Both the position numbers and the translations under genes were made by a program. The notes beneath the pieces are model-generated. The model did not search any database and had not been told where the DNA came from. It saw only the letters and a program-made list of their open reading frames with translations. A stretch of 64,000 nucleotides of DNA from Pseudolabrys sp. Root1462 (lineage in GTDB: Bacteria; Pseudomonadota; Alphaproteobacteria; Rhizobiales; Xanthobacteraceae): contig NZ_LMFS01000004.1 in assembly GCF_001426945.1 (NCBI RefSeq), positions 66,851 to 130,850 of the forward strand. The letters are read 5' to 3'. Shown piece after piece: positions 7,171 through 18,264 of the stretch. Every line of letters starts with the position of its first letter. Within the stretch, counting starts at the first letter, position 1.

Positions 7171-8441
7171 TCAAGAACGGCAACTTCACCGCACCGACCG
7201 AAGACGTCAGCCTGGCGCCGGCAGCGCCGCTGTCTGAGGAACACATTGCGCCGGCGCCGCGCGTGTCGGTGCAGGCGTTCTGCGAAACGGTGGAGACGGC
7301 AGCCGCGGTGCAGTCGGCCGGCGAAGACCGCCGGCTGGCCAAGGCGCACGTCAAGATCCAGATGGGCGGCGCCACCGCCGCCGTCGAAGCTTATCGCAAC
7401 TCACCGACGCCGAACGTCATCATCATCGAGGCGGAAAGCCGCGGCGACGCGATCCTCACCCGGCTCGACCAGCTTGCCGAAGTCTGCGACGCCGGCACGC
7501 GGGTCGTCGTCGTCGGCCGGATCAACGATGTCATGCTCTATCGCGAGCTGACACGGCGCGGCGTCAGCGACTACCTGATTGCGCCGGTTTCCACCATCGA
7601 CGTGGTGCGTGCCGTGTGCGGCCTTTTCCACGCGCCGGAGGCCAAGCCGGTCGGCCGCATCATCGCGGTGGTCGGCGCCAAAGGCGGCGTCGGCGCCTCG
7701 ACCGTCGCGCACAATATCTCCTGGGCGATCGCGCGCGATCTCAGCCTCGACACGGTGGTCACCGATCTCGACCTCGCCTTCGGCACCGCGGGTCTCGACT
7801 ACAACCAGGATCCGCCGCAGGGCATCGCCGACGCGGTGTTCTCGCCGGACCGCATCGACACCGCATTCGTCGATCGCCTGCTGTCGAAGTGCACCGATCA
7901 CCTCAGCCTGCTGGCGGCGCCGGCCACGCTCGACCGGGTCTACGATTTCGGCCCCGAGGCATTCGACGCCATCCTCGATTCGATGCGCGCCTCGATCCCG
8001 TGCGTGATCCTCGACATCCCGCATGTGTGGTCCGGCTGGACCCGGCGGCTTCTTGTCAGCGCCGACGAAATCCTGATCGTCGCCGGGCCGGACCTCGCCA
8101 ATCTGCGCAACGCCAAGAACATGGTCGATCTGCTGCGCGTGGCGCGGCCGAACGATCACCGCCCGCACTATTGCCTGAACCAGATCGGCGTGCCGAAACG
8201 GCCCGAGATCTCGCCGGCCGATTTCGCCAAGGCGCTGGAAGATCAGCCGCTGACCATCATCCCGTTCGAGCCGCAACTGTTCGGCACCGCCGCCAACAAC
8301 GGCCAGATGATTGCCGAAGTTTCGGCCAGCCACAAAACGGCGGAGCTGTTCCGCCAGATGGCGCAAGTGCTCACCGGTCGCGCCGAAGCCAAGCGCGGAC
8401 GTCCTGGCCTGCTCGGCAAGTTGCTCAAGCGCGCCGGCTAG
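7167..8441 (+). CDS. cpaE: Pilus localisation ATPase CpaE/TadZ
   Basis: 424 residues. The N-terminal half (about 30-150) is a receiver-like atypical domain with RGDAILTRLDQLAEVC and SDYLIAPVS. The C-terminal half is a ParA/MinD-type ATPase with AKGGVGAST (about 171-179), DLDLAFGTAGLDYNQ and ILDIPHVW. The deviant Walker A has Ala where ParA proteins have the second Lys, as is common in TadZ/CpaE proteins. The role is to position the Tad machinery, typically at a cell pole. It overlaps cpaD by 4 bp and is 37 bp from cpaF. Confidence 0.92.
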   Translation: MIKNGNFTAPTEDVSLAPAAPLSEEHIAPAPRVSVQAFCETVETAAAVQSAGEDRRLAKAHVKIQMGGATAAVEAYRNSPTPNVIIIEAESRGDAILTRLDQLAEVCDAGTRVVVVGRINDVMLYRELTRRGVSDYLIAPVSTIDVVRAVCGLFHAPEAKPVGRIIAVVGAKGGVGASTVAHNISWAIARDLSLDTVVTDLDLAFGTAGLDYNQDPPQGIADAVFSPDRIDTAFVDRLLSKCTDHLSLLAAPATLDRVYDFGPEAFDAILDSMRASIPCVILDIPHVWSGWTRRLLVSADEILIVAGPDLANLRNAKNMVDLLRVARPNDHRPHYCLNQIGVPKRPEISPADFAKALEDQPLTIIPFEPQLFGTAANNGQMIAEVSASHKTAELFRQMAQVLTGRAEAKRGRPGLLGKLLKRAG

Positions 8442-8478
8442 CGCTGGAAATGTGATCGATTGTCTGGAGTAAAGCGAC

Positions 8479-10026
<1,548 letters not shown>

Positions 10027-10039
10027 ACGGAGGTCCGGC

Positions 10040-11011
10040 ATGGAACAACTGCCGATCTTCCTGCTCGCCGCGGTCGCCGTCGGCGGCGTCGCTTACGTCT
10101 TCATCTATCCGATCCTGTCGGGCGAGAAGACCACCGAAAAGCGCGTGGCCACGGTCGCGCGCACCACGGCGACGTCGCGGACGCCGCGAAACGCGCCGCA
10201 GAAGAGCCGCCGCGACACCATCGAAAACACGTTGAAGGAATTCGAGGAACGGAACAAGAAGACCAAATCGCCGCCGCTGTCGGTTCGTATCGCCCAGTCG
10301 GGCCTCAGCTGGTCGAAGCACACCTTCTTTCTGGTTTCGGGCGCCGTCGGCATCGTCTTGTTTCTGCTCGGCACCGCCTCCGGCGCCGGCTTATTGCCGG
10401 CGGTCGGCCTCGGCTTTGCCGGCGCCTTCGGCCTGCCGCGCTGGTTCCTCGGCTTCCGCAAGAGACGCCGCGAGCAGAAGTTTCTCAATGCGTTTCCCGA
10501 CGCGGTCGACGTCATCGTGCGCGGCGTCAAGGCCGGCCTGCCGCTGCTCGACTGCATCAAGATGATCGCGATCGACGCACCGGAGCCGGTGCGCTCGGAA
10601 TTCCGCAGCATCCTCGAAACCCAGGCCATCGGCATGCCGCTCGGCGAAGCCTGCGGCAAGCTCTACGAGCGCATGCCGCTGCCGGAGGCGAACTTCTTCG
10701 GCATCGTCGTCTCCATCCAGCAGAAGGCCGGCGGCAACCTGGCGGAGACGCTGAGCAACCTGTCGCGCGTGCTGCGCGACCGCAAGAAAATGAAAGCCAA
10801 GATTCAGGCGATGTCGCAGGAAGCCAAAGCGTCCGCCGCCATCATCGGCGCCCTGCCGCTCGCCGTGATGACGCTCGTGTGGCTGACCAGCCCGGCCTAC
10901 ATCAATCTTCTGTTCACCGAACCCCTCGGCCACATCATGCTCGCCGGTTCGGCGACGTGGATGGCGATGGGCGTCCTGGTGATGAAGAAGATGATCAATT
11001 TCGACTTCTGA
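10040..11011 (+). CDS. tadB: Inner-membrane platform protein TadB
   Basis: 323 residues; ATG at 10040 with ACGGAGG upstream. One N-terminal transmembrane segment, a charged cytoplasmic stretch (about 25-90), then two helices, a GspF/T2SF domain with FLNAFPDAVDVIVRGVKAGL (about 153-172) and GIVVSIQQKAGGNLAETLSNLS, and a C-terminal pair of helices. This is the TadB/CpaG arrangement. It forms the membrane platform with TadC that couples CpaF to pilin polymerisation. Short spacing (9 bp) to tadC. Confidence 0.93.
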   Translation: MEQLPIFLLAAVAVGGVAYVFIYPILSGEKTTEKRVATVARTTATSRTPRNAPQKSRRDTIENTLKEFEERNKKTKSPPLSVRIAQSGLSWSKHTFFLVSGAVGIVLFLLGTASGAGLLPAVGLGFAGAFGLPRWFLGFRKRRREQKFLNAFPDAVDVIVRGVKAGLPLLDCIKMIAIDAPEPVRSEFRSILETQAIGMPLGEACGKLYERMPLPEANFFGIVVSIQQKAGGNLAETLSNLSRVLRDRKKMKAKIQAMSQEAKASAAIIGALPLAVMTLVWLTSPAYINLLFTEPLGHIMLAGSATWMAMGVLVMKKMINFDF

Positions 11012-11020
11012 TGTGAACCG

Positions 11021-11995
11021 ATGATCGATCTGATCTCAAATTCGCTCAACGCCCAGACGATGACGGTGATCTTCGCCGCCGTCGCCGCTATGGCGACGGT
11101 CTTGACCATCGCCATGCCGATCGTCTTCGCCAATCCTCTCGACAAGCGCATGAAGGCGGTGGCGATCGAGCGCGAGAAGATCCGCGCGCGCGAGCGCGAG
11201 CGCATGGCGCTGGAGAAAGACAAGGTGTCGCTGCGGCAATCGCCGAAGCAGTACATCCAGAAGACGGTCGATAACTTCAACCTCAACAAGTGGTTCGGGC
11301 AGGAAGAAGCGCGCCTCAAGCTGGTTCAGGCGGGCTATCGCGGCCAGGCGCCCTATATCACCTTCCTTTTCGTGCGCATGGTGACGCCGATCGCGGCCTT
11401 CCTGTTCGCCGCGTTTTACCTGTTCGTCGTCCTCGACTTCGATCAGCCGGCCACCGTCAAGCTCGGCCTTTGCATCGGCGCCGCCTATCTCGGCATGCAC
11501 CTGCCGCTGATGCTCCTGAAGAGCAAGATCCAGAAGCGCCAGGTCTCGATCAAGCGCGCCTTCCCCGACACGCTCGACCTGCTGCTGATCTGCGTCGAAT
11601 CCGGCATGTCGATCGAAGCCGCGCTGAAGAAGGTCAGCGAGGCCATCGGCACGCAGTCGGTTCCGCTGGCGGAAGAACTGACCCTGACGACCGCGGAATT
11701 GTCGTACCTACCCGATCGCCGCCAGGCCTACGACAACCTGGCCAAGCGCACCGATCTCGAGGGCGTCAAATCCGTGTGCATGGCGCTGACCCAGGCGGAA
11801 AAGTACGGCACGCCGCTCGCGAACATGCTGCGCGTGATGGCGCAGGAAAATCGCGACATGCGTATGTCCGAAGCCGAGAAGAAAGCCGCCGGCCTGCCGC
11901 CGAAGCTGACGGTGCCGATGATCCTGTTCTTCCTGCCAGTGCTGTTTGTCGTGATTCTCGGGCCGGCTGCCATCAAGGTGATGGCGCTCAACTAG
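11021..11995 (+). CDS. tadC: Inner-membrane platform protein TadC
   Basis: 324 residues; N-terminal transmembrane helix, a highly charged ERE/RERERMALEKDK stretch (about 50-75), two helices, and a second T2SF domain with RAFPDTLDLLLICVESGMS (about 180-198) and the C-terminal PPKLTVPMILFFLPVLFVVILGP block that is characteristic of TadC. Partner of TadB in the platform. It is the last gene of the plus-strand pilus cluster and converges on tadD with a gap of 20 bp that has no obvious terminator hairpin. Confidence 0.93.
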   Translation: MIDLISNSLNAQTMTVIFAAVAAMATVLTIAMPIVFANPLDKRMKAVAIEREKIRARERERMALEKDKVSLRQSPKQYIQKTVDNFNLNKWFGQEEARLKLVQAGYRGQAPYITFLFVRMVTPIAAFLFAAFYLFVVLDFDQPATVKLGLCIGAAYLGMHLPLMLLKSKIQKRQVSIKRAFPDTLDLLLICVESGMSIEAALKKVSEAIGTQSVPLAEELTLTTAELSYLPDRRQAYDNLAKRTDLEGVKSVCMALTQAEKYGTPLANMLRVMAQENRDMRMSEAEKKAAGLPPKLTVPMILFFLPVLFVVILGPAAIKVMALN

Positions 11996-12015
11996 CGCGG
12001 CGTTGCACGCCCGCT

Positions 12016-12822
12016 TCAACCGCCGGGATTCGGCGGCGGGACGTAGCCCTTGTTGCCGCGCTTGTGTTCGGCCAGCACCTGCCGGAGATAATCGACATTG
12101 GCGGCGGCTTCGTCAGCGGACAGACCCTGGCGGGCAATCTGCTCGGCGTCGGCAAACTTGCCGCGCAGGCCGACCACCAGCGCGAGATTCTGCCGCACTT
12201 TCGGATCGGCTCCCGGCTGCGCCAGCGCGCGGCGCAGGGTGACCTCGGCGCGCTTGAGATCCTTGGTCAGCAGATAGGACAGTCCGAGATTGGAGAGCAC
12301 CGAAGGCTCGTCCGGCATCAGCTTGAGCGCCGATGTGTAATGCTTCTGTGCGTCGGCGTGGCGGCCGAGCTGGTCGAGCACGGCGCCCTGGGCATTGAGA
12401 ATGCGCCAATCCGGATTGTCCGGGGTGTGGGCGCGGCCGAGCACGTCGAGCGCCTGCTGCAGATTGCCTGCGGCCGCCAGCGCGCGGCCGTATTCGCCGA
12501 GCAACTGCATGTTCTCGGGATTGCGGATCGCCGCCTGCTCCAGCACCGCCACCGCCTGTGCTCGCTGGCCGATGGCGCGCAGTGCGCGGGCGTATTTGAT
12601 CGCCGCCTCAACACTCGACGGATCCTGACGATAGCGCGCGCCCCAGGCTTCCATGGACTGGCGCCATTCGCCGTCGGTGCGCGGCGTATCGTCGGCACTG
12701 GCGCGGACGTTGCCGATCGAGCCGGTGACATCCGAATTGGTGGTGTTGCAGCCGGCCAGGCCGAGCGCCAGCACGGCGGCCAACGCGGCGGATACGAGGA
12801 GGCGCGCGTGAGGATGACGCAT
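12016..12822 (-). CDS. tadD: TPR lipoprotein TadD
   Basis: 268 residues from the ATG at 12822, which gives a compact lipoprotein signal (MRHPHARLL... LGLAGC); an upstream in-frame ATG at 12861 is possible. The mature part holds four to five tetratricopeptide repeats (about residues 70-230: AIKYARALRAIGQ, QLLGEYGRALAAAGN, RILNAQGAVLDQLGRHADA, SVLSNLGLSYLLTKD). TadD/pilotin-like lipoproteins of Tad loci help assemble the outer-membrane parts. It is transcribed toward tadC, and TTAACC motifs lie in its upstream gap. Confidence 0.85.
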   Translation of the reverse strand: MRHPHARLLVSAALAAVLALGLAGCNTTNSDVTGSIGNVRASADDTPRTDGEWRQSMEAWGARYRQDPSSVEAAIKYARALRAIGQRAQAVAVLEQAAIRNPENMQLLGEYGRALAAAGNLQQALDVLGRAHTPDNPDWRILNAQGAVLDQLGRHADAQKHYTSALKLMPDEPSVLSNLGLSYLLTKDLKRAEVTLRRALAQPGADPKVRQNLALVVGLRGKFADAEQIARQGLSADEAAANVDYLRQVLAEHKRGNKGYVPPPNPGG

Positions 12823-12878
12823 GGGCAGCCCGCTGATGCGATGGGAGACGTGCGGCGGCATGGATCAGCAATAAAACG

Positions 12879-12902
12879 TTAACCCTAACGAGTGGTTAAC
12901 CC
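12879..12902. promoter_or_regulatory. Paired TTAACC motifs between tadD and the aminopeptidase gene
   Basis: TTAACC at 12879-12884 and TTAACC at 12897-12902 are direct repeats in the divergent gap of tadD and the M17 peptidase gene, resembling CtrA half-sites. The gap also holds a 7-bp stem (12943-12949 with 12954-12960) about 30 bp before the peptidase start. Role inferred from position only. Confidence 0.3.
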
Positions 12903-12987
12903 GGCGCCGGCGGCCTAATCTGCCTCTCGCCCACCCGCCTTGGCCCGGTTATGACCGGGCAGCCCGCCTTTGGAGTAGAGATTCGTC

Positions 12988-14358
12988 ATGCACCCCGTTT
13001 TTGCCGCCGGAGAGACCCGCGGCACCCCGATCTGGTTCGTTCATGCCGGCAATGCCGAGACCGTTTTGGCCGGCTTCGGTGACCGCGAGCGGGCTTTCGC
13101 CGCGGCGGCGGGCTTCGAGGCGAAACCCGGTAAGCTGCTGCTCATCCCCGCGCTCGACGGCAAGCTTGCCGGCGTGCTGTTCGGCCTGGAGAAGCCCGGC
13201 GACCTGATCGACACGTTCCGTCCCGGCGCGCTCGTCAACCTGCTGCCGGCCGGCACCTACCGCTTTGCCAATGCGCCGCACGATGCGCGGCTCGCCGCGC
13301 TGGCCTTCGCCACCGGCGCCTATCAATTCACCCGCTACCGCAAGGGCGACGCGCGCAAGATTAAGCTCGTCGTGCCGAAGGGCGTCGATGGCGAGGAAGT
13401 CGGCCGCATCGCCGAGGGCGTGGCGCTGGCGCGTGATCTCACCAACACGCCGGCCAACGACATGGGGCCGGAAGAGCTTGAGGCCGCAGCGCGCAAGCTC
13501 GCCGCCGCGCATGGCGCCAAGATCCAGGTGACGAGCGGCGATAAGCTCGCCAAGGAATTCCCGCTGATCCACGCGGTCGGCATGGGCTCGCCGCGCGCGC
13601 CGCGTCTGATCGACATCACCTGGGGCAAGGACAAGGACCCCAAGGTCACGCTGGTCGGCAAGGGTGTCTGCTTCGATACTGGCGGGCTCGACATCAAGCC
13701 ATCGAGCGGCATGCTCAACATGAAGAAGGACATGGGTGGCGCGGCGAGCGTGCTCGGCCTTGCGCACATGATCATGGCCGGCAAGATGAAGCTGCGCCTG
13801 CGCGTGCTGATTCCCGCGGTCGAAAACTCGATATCGGGGCGCAGCTTCCGGCCGCGCGATGTCTATGCCTCGCGCAAAGGCCTCACCGTCGAGATCGGCA
13901 ATACCGACGCCGAAGGCCGCCTGGTCCTTGCCGATGCGCTGACGCTCGCCAGCGAGGACAAGCCGGCGCTGATCGCCGACTTCGCCACCCTCACCGGGGC
14001 GGCACGCGTGGCGCTGGGCGCTTCACTGCCGGCGCTGTTCAGCAACGACGACAAGCTAGCCGCCGACATGGGCAAGGCCGGCCTTGCCGAGAACGATCCG
14101 GTGTGGCGGCTGCCGCTGTGGCAGCCTTACGAGGCGCAGCTCGATTCGAAAGTGTCCGACATCAACAATATCGGCAGCGACGGCTTCGGCGGCGCCATCA
14201 TCGCAGCGTTGTTCCTGAAGAAGTTCGTCGATGTGCCGTCGTGGGTGCATTTCGACATCTTCGCCTGGACGCCATCGGCCAGACCGGGACGCCCTGAGGG
14301 CGCCGAACTGATGGCGGCGCGGGCGCTCTACGGCGTGCTGTGCGCACGCTATGGGTGA
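12988..14358 (+). CDS. M17 leucyl aminopeptidase family protein
   Basis: 456 residues; GGAGTAGAG ribosome site. The C-terminal catalytic domain shows the M17 hallmarks: VGKGVCFDTGGLDIKPS (about 227-243, first metal ligands), KKDMGGAA and the signature NTDAEGRLVLADAL (about 309-322), followed by FATLTGAARVALG. The N-terminal domain is shorter than in E. coli PepA. It is a cytosolic di-metal exopeptidase removing N-terminal residues from peptides. It overlaps the next gene by 8 bp, an arrangement that couples peptide breakdown with an NlpC/P60 peptidase. Confidence 0.92.
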   Translation: MHPVFAAGETRGTPIWFVHAGNAETVLAGFGDRERAFAAAAGFEAKPGKLLLIPALDGKLAGVLFGLEKPGDLIDTFRPGALVNLLPAGTYRFANAPHDARLAALAFATGAYQFTRYRKGDARKIKLVVPKGVDGEEVGRIAEGVALARDLTNTPANDMGPEELEAAARKLAAAHGAKIQVTSGDKLAKEFPLIHAVGMGSPRAPRLIDITWGKDKDPKVTLVGKGVCFDTGGLDIKPSSGMLNMKKDMGGAASVLGLAHMIMAGKMKLRLRVLIPAVENSISGRSFRPRDVYASRKGLTVEIGNTDAEGRLVLADALTLASEDKPALIADFATLTGAARVALGASLPALFSNDDKLAADMGKAGLAENDPVWRLPLWQPYEAQLDSKVSDINNIGSDGFGGAIIAALFLKKFVDVPSWVHFDIFAWTPSARPGRPEGAELMAARALYGVLCARYG

Positions 14359-15190
14359 CATGCTCGACCCCCGCCTCAATCCCTATCGCCCCGACATTGC
14401 CGCCGCGCAACTGCGCGGCCGGGTCGAAGCGGCGCAGTTCGTCGAGGCCACCACCTATGAGGTGATCGAACCGGTTGCGGATATCCGCCGCGATCCGGCG
14501 CACGAAGCGGCGCTCGATACGCAGGCGCTGAAGGGCGAACGCGTCGCGGTCTATGAGCTGAGCGAGGAAGGCTGGGCTTGGGGCCAACTCGAGCGCGATG
14601 GCTATGTCGGTTATCTGTCGGCTAACGCGCTCGGCCCGGTCGGCGCCGCGCCGACGCATCAAGTCAGCGTGCCGCGCACCTTTGGCTTCCCGGCCGCCAA
14701 TATCAAGTTGCCGCCGATGATCGCGCTGCCGATGGGCGCCGGCATCGCCGTCGCCAGGACGACCGACAGCTTCGCCGTTGATGGCTATGGCTGGCATTAT
14801 CCGCTGCACCACGTCGCGCCGCTCGCCGCGCCGGGCGACTTCGTGGCCATGGCCGAGATGTTTGTCAGCACGCCCTATCTGTGGGGCGGCAAGTCATGGC
14901 TCGGCATCGACTGCTCGGGCCTGGTGCAACTCGCGCTGCAGACGGCCGGGCAAGACGGCCCGCGCGACACCTATATGCAGGAAAAGGCCCTCGGCCGACC
15001 GGTGGCGCTCGGCAACATCCGGCGCGGCGATCTGCTGTTCTGGAAGGGCCATGTCGCCATCGCCCGAGACGCGGAAACGATGATCCATGCCAACGCGCAT
15101 CACATGATGGTGGCGATCGAGAAGACCGCCGACGCCATCGCCCGTATCAAGGCCACGGGCAGCGACGTGACCAGTGTGAAGCGGCTGTAA
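14351..15190 (+). CDS. NlpC/P60 family peptidase with SH3-like domain
   Basis: 279 residues, overlapping the aminopeptidase gene by 8 bp. An N-terminal SH3-like region (about 45-100, ALKGERVAVYELSEEGWAWGQ) is followed by the NlpC/P60 domain (about 155-275): catalytic Cys in GIDCSGLVQLAL, His in WKGHVAIARD and a third polar position near IHANAHH. These enzymes cleave gamma-D-Glu-meso-diaminopimelate bonds in murein peptides. No signal peptide is visible, so with the overlapping aminopeptidase it may act in cytosolic recycling of murein peptides; that coupling is inference. Confidence 0.9.
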   Translation: MGDMLDPRLNPYRPDIAAAQLRGRVEAAQFVEATTYEVIEPVADIRRDPAHEAALDTQALKGERVAVYELSEEGWAWGQLERDGYVGYLSANALGPVGAAPTHQVSVPRTFGFPAANIKLPPMIALPMGAGIAVARTTDSFAVDGYGWHYPLHHVAPLAAPGDFVAMAEMFVSTPYLWGGKSWLGIDCSGLVQLALQTAGQDGPRDTYMQEKALGRPVALGNIRRGDLLFWKGHVAIARDAETMIHANAHHMMVAIEKTADAIARIKATGSDVTSVKRL

Positions 15191-15218
15191 GAACTCCCAC
15201 CGCGTCGGCGCGCTTGTC

Positions 15219-15238
15219 GTCCCCGCGAAAGCGGGGAC
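15219..15238. repeat. Short interspersed palindrome (GTCCCCGC-GAAA-GCGGGGAC)
   Basis: A perfect 8-bp stem with a GAAA tetraloop between convergent genes. It belongs with the other intergenic palindromes of this window (20573, 27151, 29867, 36609, 56355), a REP-like family common in Hyphomicrobiales. It may also act as a transcription end for either neighbour, though it has no T-run. Confidence 0.6.
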
Positions 15239-15247
15239 CACAGATTG

Positions 15248-15931
15248 CTAAGGGCACATCACCGTGCCGCATTTGGCGACCGAATTGACCGCCTCAGTCA
15301 GCGCCTTTTTGCCCGGATAGCCGACAAAGGCGACGCCGCCGACAATAATGCCCGGGGTCGCCTGAATGCCGAGCTGATCGCCGATGCGCAGGTGTTCCTT
15401 CATCACCGTGGCGAATTCGTTTTCGCTGGCGATCTTGCGCACTTCGACGGATTCCAGGCCGATCGCCTTCGCCGCGGCGAAGGCGCGCTGGTCGTCGATG
15501 GTGCCGCGATCGCCGTAGACCAGGTGGTGGAATTTATAGAAGTCCTCAGGCGAGGCCATTTTCGCCACGGCATATTCAACCCGCGCCGCCAGGATAGAGG
15601 GAATGCCGAGCACCGGGAACGGCACCAGCACCAGGCGCAGGTCCTTGTTCTTCTGCGTCAGCTCCGCGAGATCGAGCGAGGCTCTCCGGCAATACGGACA
15701 ATTGAGATCGTAGAACTCGTACAGCGTTACCTTGCCTTTCGGATTGGCGACGACGACGATGTTCTTCAGCGACTCGATGCGCTCGACCAGTTCCGGCGGC
15801 ACGCTGTGATTGGCAATCGGCGTGCCATCGTCCGCCATGATCGGAAATTGCGCGTCGTCGGCCCGCGCCGTGAGTGGCGCAAAAAGCAGGATCATCGACA
15901 AGACGGCAAGGCGAAGGCGAGAGGCGGTCAC
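15248..15931 (-). CDS. DsbA-family periplasmic thiol oxidoreductase
   Basis: 227 residues from a GTG at 15931, which has GGAG at 7-nt spacing; an ATG six bases upstream sits only 1 nt from that GGAG. Signal peptide (LRLAVLSMILLFAPLTARA), then a thioredoxin-fold DsbA domain with YDLNCPYCRRASLDL (active site CPYC) and a cis-Pro region GIQATPGIIVGG. It would introduce or shuffle disulphides in exported proteins. This branch resembles the BdbD/ScsC-like DsbA group. It converges on the peptidase pair upstream. Confidence 0.9.
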   Translation of the reverse strand: MTASRLRLAVLSMILLFAPLTARADDAQFPIMADDGTPIANHSVPPELVERIESLKNIVVVANPKGKVTLYEFYDLNCPYCRRASLDLAELTQKNKDLRLVLVPFPVLGIPSILAARVEYAVAKMASPEDFYKFHHLVYGDRGTIDDQRAFAAAKAIGLESVEVRKIASENEFATVMKEHLRIGDQLGIQATPGIIVGGVAFVGYPGKKALTEAVNSVAKCGTVMCP

Positions 15932-16004
15932 GGGCATACTCCAATAGTGCAGACACGCTCATGCCTGACTGCCGCATCATATTGCGAATCAACAATATGT
16001 GAGA

Positions 16005-16622
16005 TCAGGCCTGCAGCAGCGCGCCGAGTCGGGCCCGGTTCAGCGCCAGCCATTGCAGCGCCAGGATCATCGGCCCGTTGGCGACGCCGCCGCCCTGTAC
16101 CAGCGCCACCGCATCGTCGAGCGACAGCCGGATCGTCTCGATCCGCTCGCCCTCGTCGGCGGCTCCGGATCGCGCCGGCACACGGGAGGCATCGACGCTC
16201 GCCAGAAACAGGACGATGATTTCGTCGGTAATCCCGGGGGTGGTCATGAAGCTGAACAACTCGATCAGCCGGCCGGGCGCGACGCCGATTTCTTCTTCGC
16301 ATTCACGCCGTGCCGCCGCCGCCTCGGTTTCGCCCGCCTCGACACGGCCGGCGACGATCTCGACCATGTCACCCTTGCCGGTCCCGATATGTGCCGGCAA
16401 CCGGAACTGACGAATTAAAACGACCTCGTCGCGGGCCAGATCCACCGGCAGCACGGCGATCACCCTGCCGCCGATCAGGATATCGCGCTGCTGCTGCAGC
16501 GGCGAGTGACCGGGGTCCCGCAAGGTCAGATGATAACGCCAGTAATCGCGAAAGCCGTCGGCCAGCTTGTCTGGCTCGCCAAGCTCGACATTCGCCGGGC
16601 GATCGGCAGGCAGCTTGGCCAT
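16005..16622 (-). CDS. NUDIX hydrolase (ADP-ribose pyrophosphatase type)
   Basis: 205 residues. The Nudix box GRVEAGETEAAAARRECEEE followed by IG (about 111-132) matches GX5EX7REUXEEXGU fully, and downstream SFMTTPGITDEI fits the ADP-sugar pyrophosphatase (NudF-like) branch, which hydrolyses ADP-ribose and related nucleoside diphosphate sugars. Its ATG abuts the yejF stop codon (TAG-ATG, no gap), so it is the last gene of the yej operon. A functional link to peptide import is not obvious. Confidence 0.9.
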   Translation of the reverse strand: MAKLPADRPANVELGEPDKLADGFRDYWRYHLTLRDPGHSPLQQQRDILIGGRVIAVLPVDLARDEVVLIRQFRLPAHIGTGKGDMVEIVAGRVEAGETEAAAARRECEEEIGVAPGRLIELFSFMTTPGITDEIIVLFLASVDASRVPARSGAADEGERIETIRLSLDDAVALVQGGGVANGPMILALQWLALNRARLGALLQA

Positions 16623-18251
16623 CTACTGCGCCACCGCGTCGCCGGGCGCGGTCTCGATGTGGAACGCGGCGGCAAACAGCGCGCGCGTGTAGTCGCTCTT
16701 CGGGTTCTTGAACAGCTCGGCGGCGGCGCCCTCTTCTACCATCTTGCCGTCGCGCAGCACCAGCAGCCGCGACGCCAGCGCCGCGACCACGCGCAGGTCG
16801 TGCGAGATGAACATGTAGGTCAGATCGCGCTTCTTCTGCAGATCGCGCAGCAGATCGACCATCTGCGCCTGGATCAGCATGTCGAGCGCCGAGGTCGGCT
16901 CGTCGAGCACGATGAATTTCGGCTCGAGCACGAGGGCGCGGGCAATCGCGACGCGCTGGCGCTGGCCGCCGGAGAATTCATGCGGATAGCGATGGCGCGT
17001 CGCCGCATCGAGGCCGACATCGGTCAGCGCGGCGATGACGCGCTGTTCGCGCTCGGCCTCGCCCAATTCGGGATGATGCACCCACAGGCCTTCCTCGATG
17101 ATGTCGGACACCGACATGCGCGGCGACAGCGAGCCGTAAGGATCCTGGAACACGATCTGCATATCGCGGCGATAAGGCCGCATTTCCTTGAACGTCAGCC
17201 CCTGCACCGGATGGCCCATGAAGACGACGGGGCCGTCCGACGAGATCAGCCGGAGGATCGCCAGGCCCAATGTCGTCTTGCCGGAGCCCGATTCGCCGAC
17301 GACGCCGAGCGTCTCGCCCTTGCGCAGCTCGACTGAGACGCCATCGACCGCCTTGATGTGGCCGACCACCTTGCGCAGCACGCCGCGCTTGATCGGAAAC
17401 CACACCTTCAGATCGTCGGTCTTGACCATGATGGGCGCGTCCGGCTTCGGCGGCGCCGGATCGGGCTTCGGTTCGGCGGCGAGCAGCGCCTGCGTATACG
17501 GATGCTGCGGCTTGGTGAACACTTCTTCCACCGGGCCCTGCTCAACGATTTCGCCGCGCTGCATGACGCAGACACGGTCGGCGAGCTTGCGCACGATACC
17601 GAGGTCGTGGGTGATGAACAGCATCGACATGCCGAGGCGCGACTGGATGTCCTTCAGCAGCTTGAGGATCTGCGCCTGCACGGTGACGTCGAGCGCGGTC
17701 GTCGGCTCGTCGGCGATCAGGAGATCCGGCTCGTTCGCGAGCGACATCGCGATCATGACGCGCTGGCGCTGGCCGCCCGACATCTGGTGCGGATAGCTCT
17801 GCAGTCGCCCTTCCGGATCGGGAATGCCGACCTGGGTCAAGAGTTCGATGATGCGGGCCCGCGCCGCCTTGCCGGTGAGGCCCTTGTGCAGCAGCAGCAC
17901 CTCGCCGATCTGTTTTTCGATCGTGTGCAGCGGATTGAGCGAGGTCATCGGCTCCTGGAAGATGATGGTGATGTCGTTGCCGCGAACCTTGCGGATCTCG
18001 TTCTCCGGCATCGCCAGCAATTCGCGGCCCTTGAAGGTGATGGTGCCGGAAGGATGACGCGCCGCCGGATAAGGCAGCAGCTTCATCACCGACAGCGCGG
18101 TGACCGACTTACCCGAGCCGCTCTCGCCGACCAGCGCCAGCGTCTCCCCCTTGCCGATCTCGAACGACACATGTTTGACGGCATGGATCTCGCGCTCGCC
18201 GACACCGAAGGCGACGGACAGATCGGAAACCTTGAGCAGCGGTTCGGTCAT
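16623..18251 (-). CDS. yejF: Peptide ABC transporter ATPase, duplicated domains (YejF)
   Basis: 542 residues with two ABC domains in one chain: Walker A GESGSGKS (about 40) and GESGSGKT (about 320), two LSGGQRQR-type signatures, and Walker [13 protein letters not shown] and [12 protein letters not shown]. Each half has the oligopeptide-transporter C-terminal extension ([12 protein letters not shown]). This is the fused DppD-DppF arrangement of YejF. It energises uptake of peptides and microcin-C-like compounds. It lies 13 bp after yejE. Confidence 0.94.
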   Translation of the reverse strand: MTEPLLKVSDLSVAFGVGEREIHAVKHVSFEIGKGETLALVGESGSGKSVTALSVMKLLPYPAARHPSGTITFKGRELLAMPENEIRKVRGNDITIIFQEPMTSLNPLHTIEKQIGEVLLLHKGLTGKAARARIIELLTQVGIPDPEGRLQSYPHQMSGGQRQRVMIAMSLANEPDLLIADEPTTALDVTVQAQILKLLKDIQSRLGMSMLFITHDLGIVRKLADRVCVMQRGEIVEQGPVEEVFTKPQHPYTQALLAAEPKPDPAPPKPDAPIMVKTDDLKVWFPIKRGVLRKVVGHIKAVDGVSVELRKGETLGVVGESGSGKTTLGLAILRLISSDGPVVFMGHPVQGLTFKEMRPYRRDMQIVFQDPYGSLSPRMSVSDIIEEGLWVHHPELGEAEREQRVIAALTDVGLDAATRHRYPHEFSGGQRQRVAIARALVLEPKFIVLDEPTSALDMLIQAQMVDLLRDLQKKRDLTYMFISHDLRVVAALASRLLVLRDGKMVEEGAAAELFKNPKSDYTRALFAAAFHIETAPGDAVAQ

Positions 18252-18264
18252 GGCGTGTGCCTGC

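Noticed and set aside
12943..12960. GCCCGGT-TATG-ACCGGGC hairpin before the aminopeptidase gene as a riboswitch or terminator
   Set aside because: Only a 7-bp stem with no T-run and no further structure; too little to call.
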